Of a stretch of 64,000 nucleotides of DNA, positions 46,773 through 55,974 are shown in pieces (within the stretch, counting starts at the first letter, position 1; each line of letters starts with the position of its first letter). The stretch is from Nesterenkonia sp. E16_10 (GTDB lineage: Bacteria; Actinomycetota; Actinomycetes; Actinomycetales; Micrococcaceae). A program made the translations under genes and the position numbers. The stretch lies in the NCBI RefSeq assembly GCF_017347085.1, contig NZ_JADPSA010000016.1, positions 124,001 to 188,000 on the forward strand. Direction: 5' to 3'. Under the pieces are notes generated by a model. The model saw only the letters and a program-made list of their open reading frames with translations. It was not told the origin of the DNA and did not search any database.

Positions 46773-47861
46773 CTAGACCGTGCGCAGCACCAGGTTCCCG
46801 CGCAGCTGGTCGAACTCCCCGAGGACCTCCGCGGAGACGCCGAGCTCGACCAGATCCTGGGTCCGGGCGACGCTGTCGCCGGTGAGCTCCTCGATGCTGT
46901 GCTCCACCTCGTCCACGGCTCCGGACTCCAGCAGGATGGCGCGCGCCCGGTCCACCTGCGCCTCACTGAGCGACGGGTCTCCCAGCATCTGGGTCAGCTC
47001 CTGGGCCCCGGCCGCGCCGGAGCGGAACAGCCCATAGGCGATGAGCTCGGTGCGCTTGCCCTCGCGCAGGTCATCGCCGACCGGCTTGCCGGTGGTCTCC
47101 GGATCTCCGAAGACCCCGAGCAGATCATCGCGCAGCTGGAAGGCCTCGCCGACCGGCAGCGCCGCCGCGGCGAAGGCATGGCACAGCTGGTCCGAGCCGC
47201 CGGCCAGCGCAGCGCCGAGCACCACCGGGTACTCGGTGGAGTATTTTGCCGCCTTATAGCGCAGCACGCCGCGGGCGCGGGCCACCGCCTCGGCCTCGGT
47301 CTCGGCCGGAGTGCGCACCTCTTCGAGCACATCGAGGTACTGCCCGGTGATGACCTCGGTATGCATCCGGTGGAAGGTCCGCGCTGCGAGCATGTTGCTG
47401 ATCAGCCCGTCCTGGGCTGCGGTGCTCTGGGCGAGGAAGAACGCCTCCGAGGCCCAGGCCAGCGAGAGGTCCCCGGAGAGGATCGCGCCGGTGGTGCCGA
47501 AATGGCCACAGTCCCCGGCGAAGCCCGACTCCCGATGCAGCTGTTCGAACCCGATGTGCGCGCTGGGCCGGCCGCGCCGGGTCGCGGACCGGTCGATGAC
47601 GTCGTCGTGGACCAGGGCGGCCGCCTGGAAGAGCTCCAGCGCCACACCCAGCTCGACGACGGCCTCGCCGCGCCCGGCGGCTGCCTGCCAGCCCAGCCGG
47701 GCCAGCGCGGGGCGCATCTTCTTGCCACCCCGGGTCAGTGTCATCAGCGCGGTCACAAGGGGCACCGCGTGCTCGGAGACTGCCTGGACCTCTGCGTGAC
47801 GGGCCTGGAGGAAGCCGGCGCACCTGGTGTTGACCTCGCTGATGAATTCTTCGCGCTTCAT
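46773..47861 (-). CDS. idsA: Polyprenyl diphosphate synthase (IdsA-like)
   Basis: A 362-residue trans-isoprenyl diphosphate synthase. The first aspartate-rich motif is VHDDVID, the second LRDDLLGVFGD, with GGKKMRPALARLG near the N-terminus and FHRMHTEVITGQYLD. It makes prenyl diphosphates of medium length (farnesyl or geranylgeranyl) for quinones, carotenoids or polyprenol carriers. Product length cannot be fixed by eye. It is divergent from dinB by 18 bases. Confidence 0.92.
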   Translation of the reverse strand: MKREEFISEVNTRCAGFLQARHAEVQAVSEHAVPLVTALMTLTRGGKKMRPALARLGWQAAAGRGEAVVELGVALELFQAAALVHDDVIDRSATRRGRPSAHIGFEQLHRESGFAGDCGHFGTTGAILSGDLSLAWASEAFFLAQSTAAQDGLISNMLAARTFHRMHTEVITGQYLDVLEEVRTPAETEAEAVARARGVLRYKAAKYSTEYPVVLGAALAGGSDQLCHAFAAAALPVGEAFQLRDDLLGVFGDPETTGKPVGDDLREGKRTELIAYGLFRSGAAGAQELTQMLGDPSLSEAQVDRARAILLESGAVDEVEHSIEELTGDSVARTQDLVELGVSAEVLGEFDQLRGNLVLRTV

Positions 47862-47879
47862 GGCGGATAGCCTATCGGT

Positions 47880-49088
47880 ATGGCACCGTCCCGACCGGCT
47901 GATTCACGCGTCCTCGCGCATGTGGACATGGATGCCTACTACGTGGAGGTCGAGCTGCTCACCCGGCCCGAGCTGCGTGGGCGCAAGATCATCGTGGCGC
48001 AGGACTCGGGACGCTCCGTGGTGCTCTCGGCCTCCTACGAGGCCCGGGCCGACGGAGTGCGCTCGGCGATGCCGCTGTCCCGGGCGCGGCAGGCCAGCCC
48101 CGACGCCGTCGTGATCTCGCCCAGCATGGAGCGCTACCGCGAGTTCTCCCGGCGCATCATGGCCTACTTCGACACGATCACCGACTCGGTGGAGCAGCTC
48201 AGCGTGGACGAAGCCTTCCTGGATCTCACCGGGTCTCGCCGACGGCTCGGCGGACCCGAGCAGATCGGAGAGAAGATCCGACGCGAGATCCGCGAAGAGT
48301 TCTCGCTGCCGGCCACGGTGGGGATCGCTGATCGCAAGTTCATCGCCAAGATCGCCTCCACCCGGGCGAAGCCGGACGGGCTTCTGCTGGTCCCGCCGCA
48401 TCGGCGGCTGGAGTTCCTGCACGGCCTGCCGGTCACCGCGATGTGGGGCGTCGGGGGAAAGACCGCCGAGTCCCTGAAGGCCTTCGGGATCACCACGGTG
48501 CTGCAGCTCGCGCAGACCCCGGAGCCCGCACTGCGCCGGCGATTCGGGGTCACCGGCACGGCGCTGCACCGACTGGCCTGGGGAGAGGACGCCCGTGAGG
48601 TCCAATCACACCGGATCGAGAAGTCCATCGGCGCCGAGGAGACCTTCGCGGTGGACGTGGAGGACGAGGCGACGCTGCGAGCCGAGCTGCTGCGGCTCAG
48701 CCATCGGGTCGCCGCACGCCTGCGCGAGTCGGGGGTCTCCGCGGAGGGCATCAGCCTGAAGCTTCGCTACAGCGACTTCGAGACGCTGACCCGGTCCTCC
48801 ACGCTCTCGCATCCGACGCATTCGGCGCTGGCCATCTACTCCCGGGTGCTCGGGCTGCTGGAGCGACTGGGGCAGCGGGCCCAGCCGGTGCGGCTGGTGG
48901 GAATCCGAGCTGAGCGGCTGGTGGACGAGGGCGGCTCGCTGCAGCTGAGCTTCGACCGCACCGAGACCAACTGGCTCGACGCCGAGACCGCGCTCGACGC
49001 CATTGCGAAGAAGTTTCCACAGATCCAGACGGCTCCGGCCGCGCTGCTGCGACCCCGCCGCGAGGATCCAGGACTGGAGAGTTCCTGA
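47880..49088 (+). CDS. dinB: DNA polymerase IV (Y-family)
   Basis: A 402-residue translesion polymerase. Metal ligands are in VDMDAYYVEVE and SVDEAFLDLTG, with the steric gate Tyr in the first. The thumb HhH motif is MWGVGGKTAESLKAFGI, and the little finger domain fills the C-terminus. It lacks a recognisable C-terminal clamp-binding QLxLF-like end apart from GSLQLSF near 358. It stands alone at the end of the polyprenyl-synthase intergenic gap. Confidence 0.94.
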   Translation: MAPSRPADSRVLAHVDMDAYYVEVELLTRPELRGRKIIVAQDSGRSVVLSASYEARADGVRSAMPLSRARQASPDAVVISPSMERYREFSRRIMAYFDTITDSVEQLSVDEAFLDLTGSRRRLGGPEQIGEKIRREIREEFSLPATVGIADRKFIAKIASTRAKPDGLLLVPPHRRLEFLHGLPVTAMWGVGGKTAESLKAFGITTVLQLAQTPEPALRRRFGVTGTALHRLAWGEDAREVQSHRIEKSIGAEETFAVDVEDEATLRAELLRLSHRVAARLRESGVSAEGISLKLRYSDFETLTRSSTLSHPTHSALAIYSRVLGLLERLGQRAQPVRLVGIRAERLVDEGGSLQLSFDRTETNWLDAETALDAIAKKFPQIQTAPAALLRPRREDPGLESS

Positions 49089-49216
49089 ATGTCAGCCCAG
49101 AGATCACCCCAGGCCTGAGGTCGGGCTAGGTCTGGGGTGCCGAAACCGCTAGACTATACACCCAGGCGTATCCGTATCTTCCATCACGCCACACGACGAC
49201 CGCAAGGAGCTTCACG

Positions 49217-49630
49217 ATGCCACTGTCGGAGCGTGAACAGCGCATGCTCAAGCAGCTCGAAGAACAGCTGCAGTCGGAGGATCCGAGCTTCGCCAGCTCC
49301 ATGCAGGACTCCCCGAGCGGGTCGCTCAACGTGCGCAACATCGTGCTGGGCGCTCTGGTCGCCGTTCTCGGAATCGTCGTGCTGCTGCTGAGCATCTACA
49401 ACCAGTGGATACCCGTGGGTGTGATCGGCTTCCTGATCATGGGCGCAGGTGTCTACTACGCCACCACCGGAGGTGCTTCGGGGAACTCCCGCGGCAACGG
49501 TGGAGGCGGCAACGGCGGCAACGGTGGAGGGGGAGGCGGCGGTGGACCCCGCAGCTCCGCTCCGAGCCCGTCCGGGAACTTCATGACCGGACTCGAGCAG
49601 CGCTGGGAAGAACGACGCCGGCAGGACTGA
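49217..49630 (+). CDS. DUF3040 domain membrane protein
   Basis: A 137-residue protein with the DUF3040 opening MPLSEREQRMLKQLEEQL. Two membrane helices follow (about 42-62 and 67-83), then a Gly/Asn-rich disordered stretch and a basic end. DUF3040 proteins lie next to mraZ or dcw genes in many actinobacteria, but no function is established. A strong terminator follows. Confidence 0.9.
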   Translation: MPLSEREQRMLKQLEEQLQSEDPSFASSMQDSPSGSLNVRNIVLGALVAVLGIVVLLLSIYNQWIPVGVIGFLIMGAGVYYATTGGASGNSRGNGGGGNGGNGGGGGGGGPRSSAPSPSGNFMTGLEQRWEERRRQD

Positions 49631-49654
49631 CCCGCCACGCACCACAGAGCTTCG

Positions 49655-49682
49655 AAAGGCCCCTCTCCGGAGGGGCCTTTTT
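49655..49682 (+). terminator. Rho-independent terminator before the dcw cluster
   Basis: AAAGGCCCCTC pairs with GAGGGGCCTTT around TCCG, followed by two more T residues. It insulates the dcw cluster from upstream. Confidence 0.9.
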
Positions 49683-50032
49683 CATGTCCGGCCAACGCCC
49701 CGGCCCGCACCGCCGCAGGGCGCCCCACTGCCCACCACCGCAGGGCGCCCCACTTCCCACCACCCGAGCGCCCCACACTCCTCCCCGGGCAGCGTCGCCG
49801 GTCACCACGCCCGAAGGCCACCGACGCCGCAGCCCCGGAATTCCGGGGATTTTCGGTCTCGAGCCGAGCATCCTGCCCAGGTCTCCGTCTCACGCTTGAT
49901 GCACTCGGCAGCGCCCGGTTCGGTCAAGCCCCTCCACCGCCCTCCACCTGCACCTCAGCGTCATCCCTCCAGGTCAGACGGTCGACGGCGGCGCCACGCA
50001 ACAGATTCCGGCCGCGGCACGGCAGAATCTGG
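49683..50032. other. Non-coding stretch upstream of mraZ with short tandem repeats
   Basis: No gene was found. ccgcagggcgccccact occurs at 49713-49729 and 49738-49754 (25-bp period), with a degraded third copy near 49763. The remaining bases show no recognised feature. Confidence 0.6.
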
Positions 50033-50063
50033 TTGCAAGTGGGGGGAAGTGGGGTAAAGTGGA
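50033..50063 (+). promoter_or_regulatory. Promoter of the dcw cluster with three MraZ-type boxes
   Basis: TTGCAA (50033-50038), 16 bases, TAAAGT (50055-50060) fit -35 and -10 elements. GTGGG at 50039 and 50049 and GTGGA at 50059 recur every 10 bases, the layout of known MraZ operators. The boxes fill the spacer and touch the -10, so MraZ probably represses its own operon here. Confidence 0.7.
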
Positions 50064-50119
50064 GCTCGGTAGAGGGAGAAGGAATGATTCTCCTCAACAA
50101 GTGAGGTGGTGAGTGTCCT

Positions 50120-50551
50120 TTGTTCCTGGGCACATACACGCCTCGCATGGATGAGAAGGCTCGCCTGATCCTTCCCGCGAAGTACCGCGAGGAACTGGCC
50201 AACGGCCTGGTCCTCACTCGCGGGCAGGAACGCTGCATCTACGTGTTCAGCACGGAAGAGTTCAAGAACGTGCACCACCAGATGCGGCAGGCTCCTCTGA
50301 CCTCACGCCAGGCACGCGACTACATCCGCGTATTCCTCTCCGGGGCCTCCGACGAGATTCCGGACAAGCAGGGCAGGATCACGGTTCCTGCCGCGCTTCG
50401 GGAGTACGCCGGGCTGGACCGCGATGTCACGGTCATCGGAGCGGGAGACCGCGCCGAGATCTGGGACACCACGGCCTGGAACGAGTACCTGGAGGCGAAG
50501 GAGTCGGAGTTCTCATCCACCGATGGGGAAGCCATTCCCGGCCTCTTCTGA
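50120..50551 (+). CDS. mraZ: Transcriptional regulator MraZ
   Basis: A 143-residue DNA-binding protein with two AbrB-like halves: [20 protein letters not shown] and [20 protein letters not shown]. It forms rings and controls the division and cell wall cluster that follows. The start is TTG 50120, preceded by GAGGTGGTG about 11 bases away; no ATG or GTG is available in that frame. GTGGG boxes lie upstream. Confidence 0.95.
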   Translation: MFLGTYTPRMDEKARLILPAKYREELANGLVLTRGQERCIYVFSTEEFKNVHHQMRQAPLTSRQARDYIRVFLSGASDEIPDKQGRITVPAALREYAGLDRDVTVIGAGDRAEIWDTTAWNEYLEAKESEFSSTDGEAIPGLF

Positions 50552-50747
50552 GCACCGAAGCCGGTTGGCACGACACGCCGAACGAAAAAGTACGACAAGT
50601 GAAGACGGTTCGAACACTTCAAGGGGATCCTTGGGTGAGTTCTTCCGCCGCCCCGCCGCATTCCTGACTTATCTTCCCCGATGTCAGGCAGCAGGTCGGA
50701 GCGGAGGAGGAGCTGGTCCAAGGATCCTTTCCCATGACGGAGGCAGT

Positions 50748-51755
50748 ATGGCGCAACGAGAGACAGCAGACCGGCACGTGCCGGTGATGCGAGATCGCTG
50801 CATCAGGCTGCTGTCCCTCGGAGTCGAGAACATCCGAGCCGCAGGCCACCGGCCCGTGGTCATCGACGCCACCCTGGGCATGGGCGGCCACGCCGAAGCC
50901 ATGCTCGCAGCCGACGCCGAGGTCCTCGTGCTGGGCTTTGACCGGGACCCTGAGGCGCATGCCCTCGCCGCACAGCGCCTGAGCTCCTACGGCGACCGCT
51001 TTCGCGGCATCCACACGGTCTATGACCGGGTGGACGAGGTCGCCGCCGAGGAGCTGGCCGAGGATCAGCGAGTGGCCGGCGTCCTGCTGGACCTCGGCGT
51101 GTCCTCGCTGCAGCTGGACGAGGCCTCCCGCGGCTTCGCCTACTCCTATGACGCCCCGCTGGACATGCGCATGGACGCCTCGGAGGATTCCCCCGATGAA
51201 TCGGTGGCGGAGCTGCTCGCCCGCATCGAGGTCGGCGAGCTGAAGCGGATCCTGCGCGAATACGGCGAAGAGCGCTTCGCCGGGCGCATCGCCAGCTCCA
51301 TCGTCGCCCGTCGCGAGGACCGGCCCTTCACCACGACGGCGGACCTCGCCTCCGTGGTGGACAAGGCGGTCCCGGCGGTGTCGAAGCGCACCGGGGGACA
51401 CCCGGCAAAACGCACCTTCCAGGCGCTGCGCATCGCGGTCAACGCCGAGCTCGAGGTCCTGCAGCGCACGATCCCGAATGCCCTGGACGCCGTGGCGCCG
51501 GGCGGGGTGATCGTGGCGATGAGCTACCACTCGCTGGAGGACCGCATCGTCAAGCAGGCCTTCGCGCGACGCACCAAGTCCTCGGCGCCTGCGGGCCTGC
51601 CGGTGGAGCTCGAAGAGCATAAACCGACCTTCAGATCCCTCACCCGGGGGGCCGAGCTGCCCGATGAGGCAGAGATCGCCGAGAACCCCCGCGCCGCGTC
51701 AGCGAAGCTGCGTGCAGTCGAGAAGCTGACCGAGTCCAGGAGAACCGCCGTATGA
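50748..51755 (+). CDS. rsmH: 16S rRNA (cytosine-1402 N4)-methyltransferase
   Basis: A 335-residue SAM-dependent methyltransferase that modifies the decoding centre. Motifs are HVPVMRDRCIRLL, VVIDATLGMGGHAEAMLAA, GFDRDPEAHALA, VLLDLGVSSLQLDEASRGFA and AMSYHSLEDRIVKQAF. I start at ATG 50748 with GGAGG a few bases upstream; the frame is open further but that stretch lies over mraZ. The stop overlaps ftsL. Confidence 0.96.
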   Translation: MAQRETADRHVPVMRDRCIRLLSLGVENIRAAGHRPVVIDATLGMGGHAEAMLAADAEVLVLGFDRDPEAHALAAQRLSSYGDRFRGIHTVYDRVDEVAAEELAEDQRVAGVLLDLGVSSLQLDEASRGFAYSYDAPLDMRMDASEDSPDESVAELLARIEVGELKRILREYGEERFAGRIASSIVARREDRPFTTTADLASVVDKAVPAVSKRTGGHPAKRTFQALRIAVNAELEVLQRTIPNALDAVAPGGVIVAMSYHSLEDRIVKQAFARRTKSSAPAGLPVELEEHKPTFRSLTRGAELPDEAEIAENPRAASAKLRAVEKLTESRRTAV

Positions 51756-52423
51756 GCGCAGAAGCCCAGCCCCTCGCCCCCGCACCTCGGGGACCCCTGG
51801 CCCGGAGCCGCGTTCTTCCCGAAGGCGACGACGCCGGCTCGGCACGGACCTCGCCGATGCTGCGGGCCCTGCCCAAGCTCCGGCAGCGGCAGAAGGGTCT
51901 CATCGGCGGGATCATCGCCCTGCTGGCGCTGGCCCTGACGGTCGTGCTCGCGGTGAACATCCATATGGCCAACTCGCAGTACACCGTCGTGGAGCTGCAG
52001 AACCAGCATCTCGCCCTGGTCCAGTCGAACCAGGCGCTGACCGAAGAGGTCCAGCACCTGCAGTCCCCGCAGTCGCTCTCCAACGCCGCGGTCGGACTCG
52101 GCATGGTCATGCCCGCCGAGGCGGCCGCGCTCGAGCTCAGCGACGGGGAGGTCGTCGGCACCGCCGAGGCGGCCGACAGCGGCGACCGCCCCTCCAGCTT
52201 CGTCGCCGCCCCCGCGGTGCCCGGAGGCGACGCCGCCGCGCCGCTGAACGTCTCCGAGTCGGTGACCGGTGCGCCTTCAGGCATTCTCGGCGCAGGCGCG
52301 TTGAACACGCTCATCGAGACCCCCAGCGGGCAGAATGGGCAGGAGACATCCGCAGGGACGCAAGACCAGTTCAGCCCCACTGAGCTCAACGGCGGGACCA
52401 TACCGGCGCCCTCATTCGACTGA
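51752..52423 (+). CDS. ftsL: FtsL-like cell division protein
   Basis: A 223-residue bitopic protein between rsmH and ftsI, the FtsL position. A cytoplasmic N-terminus of about 45 residues is followed by one membrane helix (GLIGGIIALLALALTVVLAV) and a short coiled-coil-like stretch (VELQNQHLALVQSNQALTEE). A long Ala/Gly/Ser-rich extracellular tail of about 120 residues follows, longer than usual. Assignment rests on position, topology and the coiled coil. Confidence 0.8.
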   Translation: MSAEAQPLAPAPRGPLARSRVLPEGDDAGSARTSPMLRALPKLRQRQKGLIGGIIALLALALTVVLAVNIHMANSQYTVVELQNQHLALVQSNQALTEEVQHLQSPQSLSNAAVGLGMVMPAEAAALELSDGEVVGTAEAADSGDRPSSFVAAPAVPGGDAAAPLNVSESVTGAPSGILGAGALNTLIETPSGQNGQETSAGTQDQFSPTELNGGTIPAPSFD

Positions 52424-52450
52424 TCGACCCGTTGGGAGAACGCTGACGCC

Positions 52451-54241
52451 ATGGCAGCCGCTCAGAAGCAACGCGCAGAACGGGTCCTCTCGTTCCGGAT
52501 GCGCATCGGACTCACCCTGATCCTGGTGATGCTGCTCCTGCTCGGAGGACGCCTGTTCCACGTGCAGGGCCTCGATCCGGCAGGAAACGCCGAGGCGGCC
52601 GTCTCCGAACGGCTGCGCAGCGTCCCGCTGCCCGCCCACCGCGGGGACATCCTCGACTCCCAAGGCCGGGTGCTCGCCACCTCGGTGAACCGCTATGACC
52701 TGGTCGTGGACCAGGCGGTGGTGGAGGACTTCGAGCGCAGCGACGAGGCCACCGGGCTGCGCGAGGAGGTCACGGTGCGCACCGGCATCGCCGAGCTCGC
52801 CGAGGTGTTGGACCGCAGCACCGAAGAGCTCACCGAGAGCATCGTGGGCGAGAGCCGCTACTCAGTGGTGGCTCGGTCCCTGACCCCCGAGCAGAGCGAG
52901 CAGGCCGTGGACATCGGCCTGCCTGGCCTCTACGCCGAGCCGGTGTCCCAGCGCAGCTACCCCTCCGGAGCGGTGGCAGGCTCGATCATCGGCTTCATGG
53001 GTGCCGACGGCCCGCTGGAAGGGATCGAAGCCGCCCAGGATGAGGCGCTCAGCGGGGTCGACGGGGAACGGATCTACGAGGTCGGCGGCGACGGCGTGCG
53101 GATCCCCGTGGCCACCTACGAGGAGCTCCCGGCCGAGGACGGCCAGGATGTGCGCCTGACCATCGATCAGGACCTGCAGTGGTTCGCCCAGGAGTCGATC
53201 GCAAAGAAGTCCAACCAGTACAACGCCGCCTGGGGCAACGCCACCGTCCTGGACCTCACCACCGGGGAGATCCTGGCCATGGCCGATTCCGAGACGGTCG
53301 ATCCGGCCGAGCCGGGGGAGACCGAGGAGCTCTTCCGTCGGCCGCTCGCGCTGACCCAGGACTTCGAGCCCGGCTCCACCGGCAAGGCCATCACCTTCGC
53401 GATGGCGCTGGAGGAGGGCACGCTGAACCCCACCGACGGCTTCACCGTGGACAACCGCTACGAGGTCGACGGACAGACCATCAGCGACGCCACCCGTCAC
53501 CCCACCCTGGACATGACGGCCGCAGGCATCTTCGCCCGCTCCTACAACACCGGCACGGTGATGATCGGTGGCGAGATCCCGGAGGAGACCCGCTATGACT
53601 ACATGCGCCGGGTCGGCCTCGGCGAACCCCTGGACATCGGACTCGGCACCGAGGCGAACTCGGTGCTGCGTCCACCCGAGGAATGGGATGCCCGCCAGCA
53701 CCTGACCACCCAGTTCGGCCAGGGCTACACCACCTCGGTGCTGCACAGTCTGCAGGCCTTCCAGACCATGACCAACGGCGGAGTCGACGTGCCGCTGCGC
53801 CTGATCGACGCCTATGTCGACGCCGACGGCACCGAGCACCCGGTCGAGACCGAACCGGGCGAGCGGGTGTTCTCCGAGGAGACCTCCGAGGAGATGCTGC
53901 GCATGTTCGAAGGCGTGGTGGACTACGGCACCGGCTCCGAGGCCGCCGTCTCCGGGTACCGCGTGGGCGGCAAGTCTGGCATCGCGGAGGCCGCCGGTGC
54001 AGGCGGAGGATTCGACGGTCACACCCAGTCCTTCATCGGCATGGCTCCCTTGGACGACCCGCAGTACCTGGTCTCCGTGACCGTGCACCGCCCGCAGGGC
54101 TATTGGCGCGACTGGGAGGTCACCGACACGTTCCGTGAGATCATGTCGTACGTGCTTAGCAGTTATGACGAAGCGCCCAGCGGGGCGAAGAGCGAGGCCT
54201 ACGACGGCTTCGAAGGCGAGAACCAGGATCAGCCCTGGTGA
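52451..54241 (+). CDS. ftsI: Division-specific peptidoglycan transpeptidase (PBP3/FtsI)
   Basis: A 596-residue class B penicillin-binding protein. One membrane helix lies near 18-38, then the dimerisation domain (from about 55), then the transpeptidase. Ser309 with Lys312 forms the SxxK active site (PGSTGKA). Ser364 starts SYN (RSYNTGT). The third motif is KSG at 508-510 (GGKSGIAEAAG) in place of the more usual KTG. It crosslinks septal peptidoglycan with FtsW. The stop overlaps murE. Confidence 0.96.
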   Translation: MAAAQKQRAERVLSFRMRIGLTLILVMLLLLGGRLFHVQGLDPAGNAEAAVSERLRSVPLPAHRGDILDSQGRVLATSVNRYDLVVDQAVVEDFERSDEATGLREEVTVRTGIAELAEVLDRSTEELTESIVGESRYSVVARSLTPEQSEQAVDIGLPGLYAEPVSQRSYPSGAVAGSIIGFMGADGPLEGIEAAQDEALSGVDGERIYEVGGDGVRIPVATYEELPAEDGQDVRLTIDQDLQWFAQESIAKKSNQYNAAWGNATVLDLTTGEILAMADSETVDPAEPGETEELFRRPLALTQDFEPGSTGKAITFAMALEEGTLNPTDGFTVDNRYEVDGQTISDATRHPTLDMTAAGIFARSYNTGTVMIGGEIPEETRYDYMRRVGLGEPLDIGLGTEANSVLRPPEEWDARQHLTTQFGQGYTTSVLHSLQAFQTMTNGGVDVPLRLIDAYVDADGTEHPVETEPGERVFSEETSEEMLRMFEGVVDYGTGSEAAVSGYRVGGKSGIAEAAGAGGGFDGHTQSFIGMAPLDDPQYLVSVTVHRPQGYWRDWEVTDTFREIMSYVLSSYDEAPSGAKSEAYDGFEGENQDQPW

Positions 54242-55974
54242 GCGCGGCAGCAACAGGACTCAGCGTTGCGGCTCAGGACCGGGTGTTCCGGCCACACACC
54301 GTGGCCGGCACCAGTGTGGAGCAGCTCGTCGCCGAGCTCGCCGGCACCGGCTATGACCCGCTGGTGACTCCCGTGGGTCGTGCCGCGAGCGAGGTTCGGC
54401 TCACCGGTGCCGCCATGGACCCCAAGGCCGTGGGCCCTGGTGACCTCTTCGTCGCCGTCTCCGGCTCGCGCGCCCACGGGGCGGACTTCGTGATGACCGC
54501 GCTGGAGTGCGGCGCCGCAGCGATCCTCACCGACGTCGCCGGGGCCGAGAAGGTCCGTGAGCGCGTGGGCTACCGCATCCCGGTCATCGAGGTGCGTCGC
54601 GTGCGCGAGGCCGCGGGCCCCTCGGCGGCGCTGATCTATGGCAACACCGCGACCTCGGGGCCGGCGCTGTTCGGGGTCACCGGCACCAACGGCAAGACCA
54701 CCACCACCTACTTCCTGCGTTCCCTGCTGGACACTCTGCTGGCGCCGCACGAGCGCGCCACCGGCCTGATCGGGACCATCGAGATCGCCTCCGGGGAGGC
54801 GAGGATCCCCTCGAAGATGACCACCCCGGAGGCCGTGCAGCTGCACAGCCTGATGGCGCTCTTCCGCGAGGCCGACGTGGCGGCCGCCGCGATGGAGGTG
54901 TCCTCCCACGCGATCTCTTACGACCGCGTCTCGGGACTCTTCTACGCCGTGGCCGGTTTCACCAACCTGACCCAGGACCACCTGGATCTGCATGGCTCGA
55001 TGGAGGAGTACTTCGCCGCGAAGGCGGCGCTGTTCGCCCGCCGTCGGACGCGCAGCAGCGTGGTCATCGTGGATGACCCCTGGGGATGGCGGATGGCCCA
55101 GACCGCCACCGGCCACGTCGTGACCCTGGCCACCGAGGAGACCCCCGACCCGGCCGCGGACTGGAGCGTCACCCAGGTCTCCCCGCACCTGCTCGGCAGC
55201 GCCTTCACGCTGCACAATCGGCACACCGGGGAGAACATCCGCTCCCGCACCGGTCTGCCGGGCCGGTTCAATGTGGCCAACGCGGCCCTGGCCGCCGTGA
55301 TGGTGCTCACCGCCGACGAGTCCACCGCCCTGGGCGTCAGCCGGGAGGAGATCATCGCAGCGCTGGAACAGGCCGACCCCTTCACGATCAGCGTTCCCGG
55401 CCGGATGCAGGTGATCGGCACCGCCCCCGCCGCCATCGTGGACTTCGCGCACAACCCCGACGCCATGATCCGCACCCTTGAGGCCGCCGCGAGCACCTCA
55501 GAGGGCAAGACCATCCTGGTGATCGGCGCCGCGGGGGAGCGCGACAGCGCCAAACGCCCGTTGATGGGCGCGATCGCGGTGCGCATGGCGGATCACGTGA
55601 TCATCAGCGACGACGACCCCCACGGCGAGGACCCAGCCCAGATCCGGGCCGGGCTCCTGGAGGGCGCCCGCGAGGCCCTGGCCACCGAGGACCTGGACAC
55701 CACGCTGGAAGAGATCTCGCCCCGGATCGATGCGATCGTCCGCGCCGTCGAGGTCGCAGCGCCCGAGGACACGATCATCCTGGCGGGCCGCGGACACGAG
55801 GTCCACCAGGACTTCGCCGGGACGAAGCACCCGATCGATGACCGGGTGGAACTGGCCCGGGCGCTGCGCCGGCGGGGTTTCCCCACCGCCGACGACGCTC
55901 CTTCGACGGGCCCCGATCCGGACACCAGGCAGACCCACAGAACTTCCACCGCAGAAGGAGGCGACCAGGCATGA
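54238..55974 (+). CDS. murE: UDP-N-acetylmuramoyl-tripeptide synthetase MurE (probably L-lysine-adding)
   Basis: A 578-residue Mur ligase that adds the third residue to the UDP-MurNAc peptide. The ATP loop is [15 protein letters not shown], and TTPEAVQLHSLM and AMEVSSHAISYDRVSG are conserved. The specificity loop reads SDDDPHGEDP instead of the DNPR signature of diaminopimelate ligases, which points to L-lysine. That fits Micrococcaceae, but loop-based calls can fail. The start is GTG 54238, overlapping the ftsI stop. The C-terminus has an extra polar tail after the fold. Confidence 0.95.
   Translation: MSAAATGLSVAAQDRVFRPHTVAGTSVEQLVAELAGTGYDPLVTPVGRAASEVRLTGAAMDPKAVGPGDLFVAVSGSRAHGADFVMTALECGAAAILTDVAGAEKVRERVGYRIPVIEVRRVREAAGPSAALIYGNTATSGPALFGVTGTNGKTTTTYFLRSLLDTLLAPHERATGLIGTIEIASGEARIPSKMTTPEAVQLHSLMALFREADVAAAAMEVSSHAISYDRVSGLFYAVAGFTNLTQDHLDLHGSMEEYFAAKAALFARRRTRSSVVIVDDPWGWRMAQTATGHVVTLATEETPDPAADWSVTQVSPHLLGSAFTLHNRHTGENIRSRTGLPGRFNVANAALAAVMVLTADESTALGVSREEIIAALEQADPFTISVPGRMQVIGTAPAAIVDFAHNPDAMIRTLEAAASTSEGKTILVIGAAGERDSAKRPLMGAIAVRMADHVIISDDDPHGEDPAQIRAGLLEGAREALATEDLDTTLEEISPRIDAIVRAVEVAAPEDTIILAGRGHEVHQDFAGTKHPIDDRVELARALRRRGFPTADDAPSTGPDPDTRQTHRTSTAEGGDQA

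Noticed and set aside
49690-49900. A gene in the stretch before mraZ
   Set aside because: Frames here are Pro/Arg-rich from GC repeats, with no ribosome site or domain.
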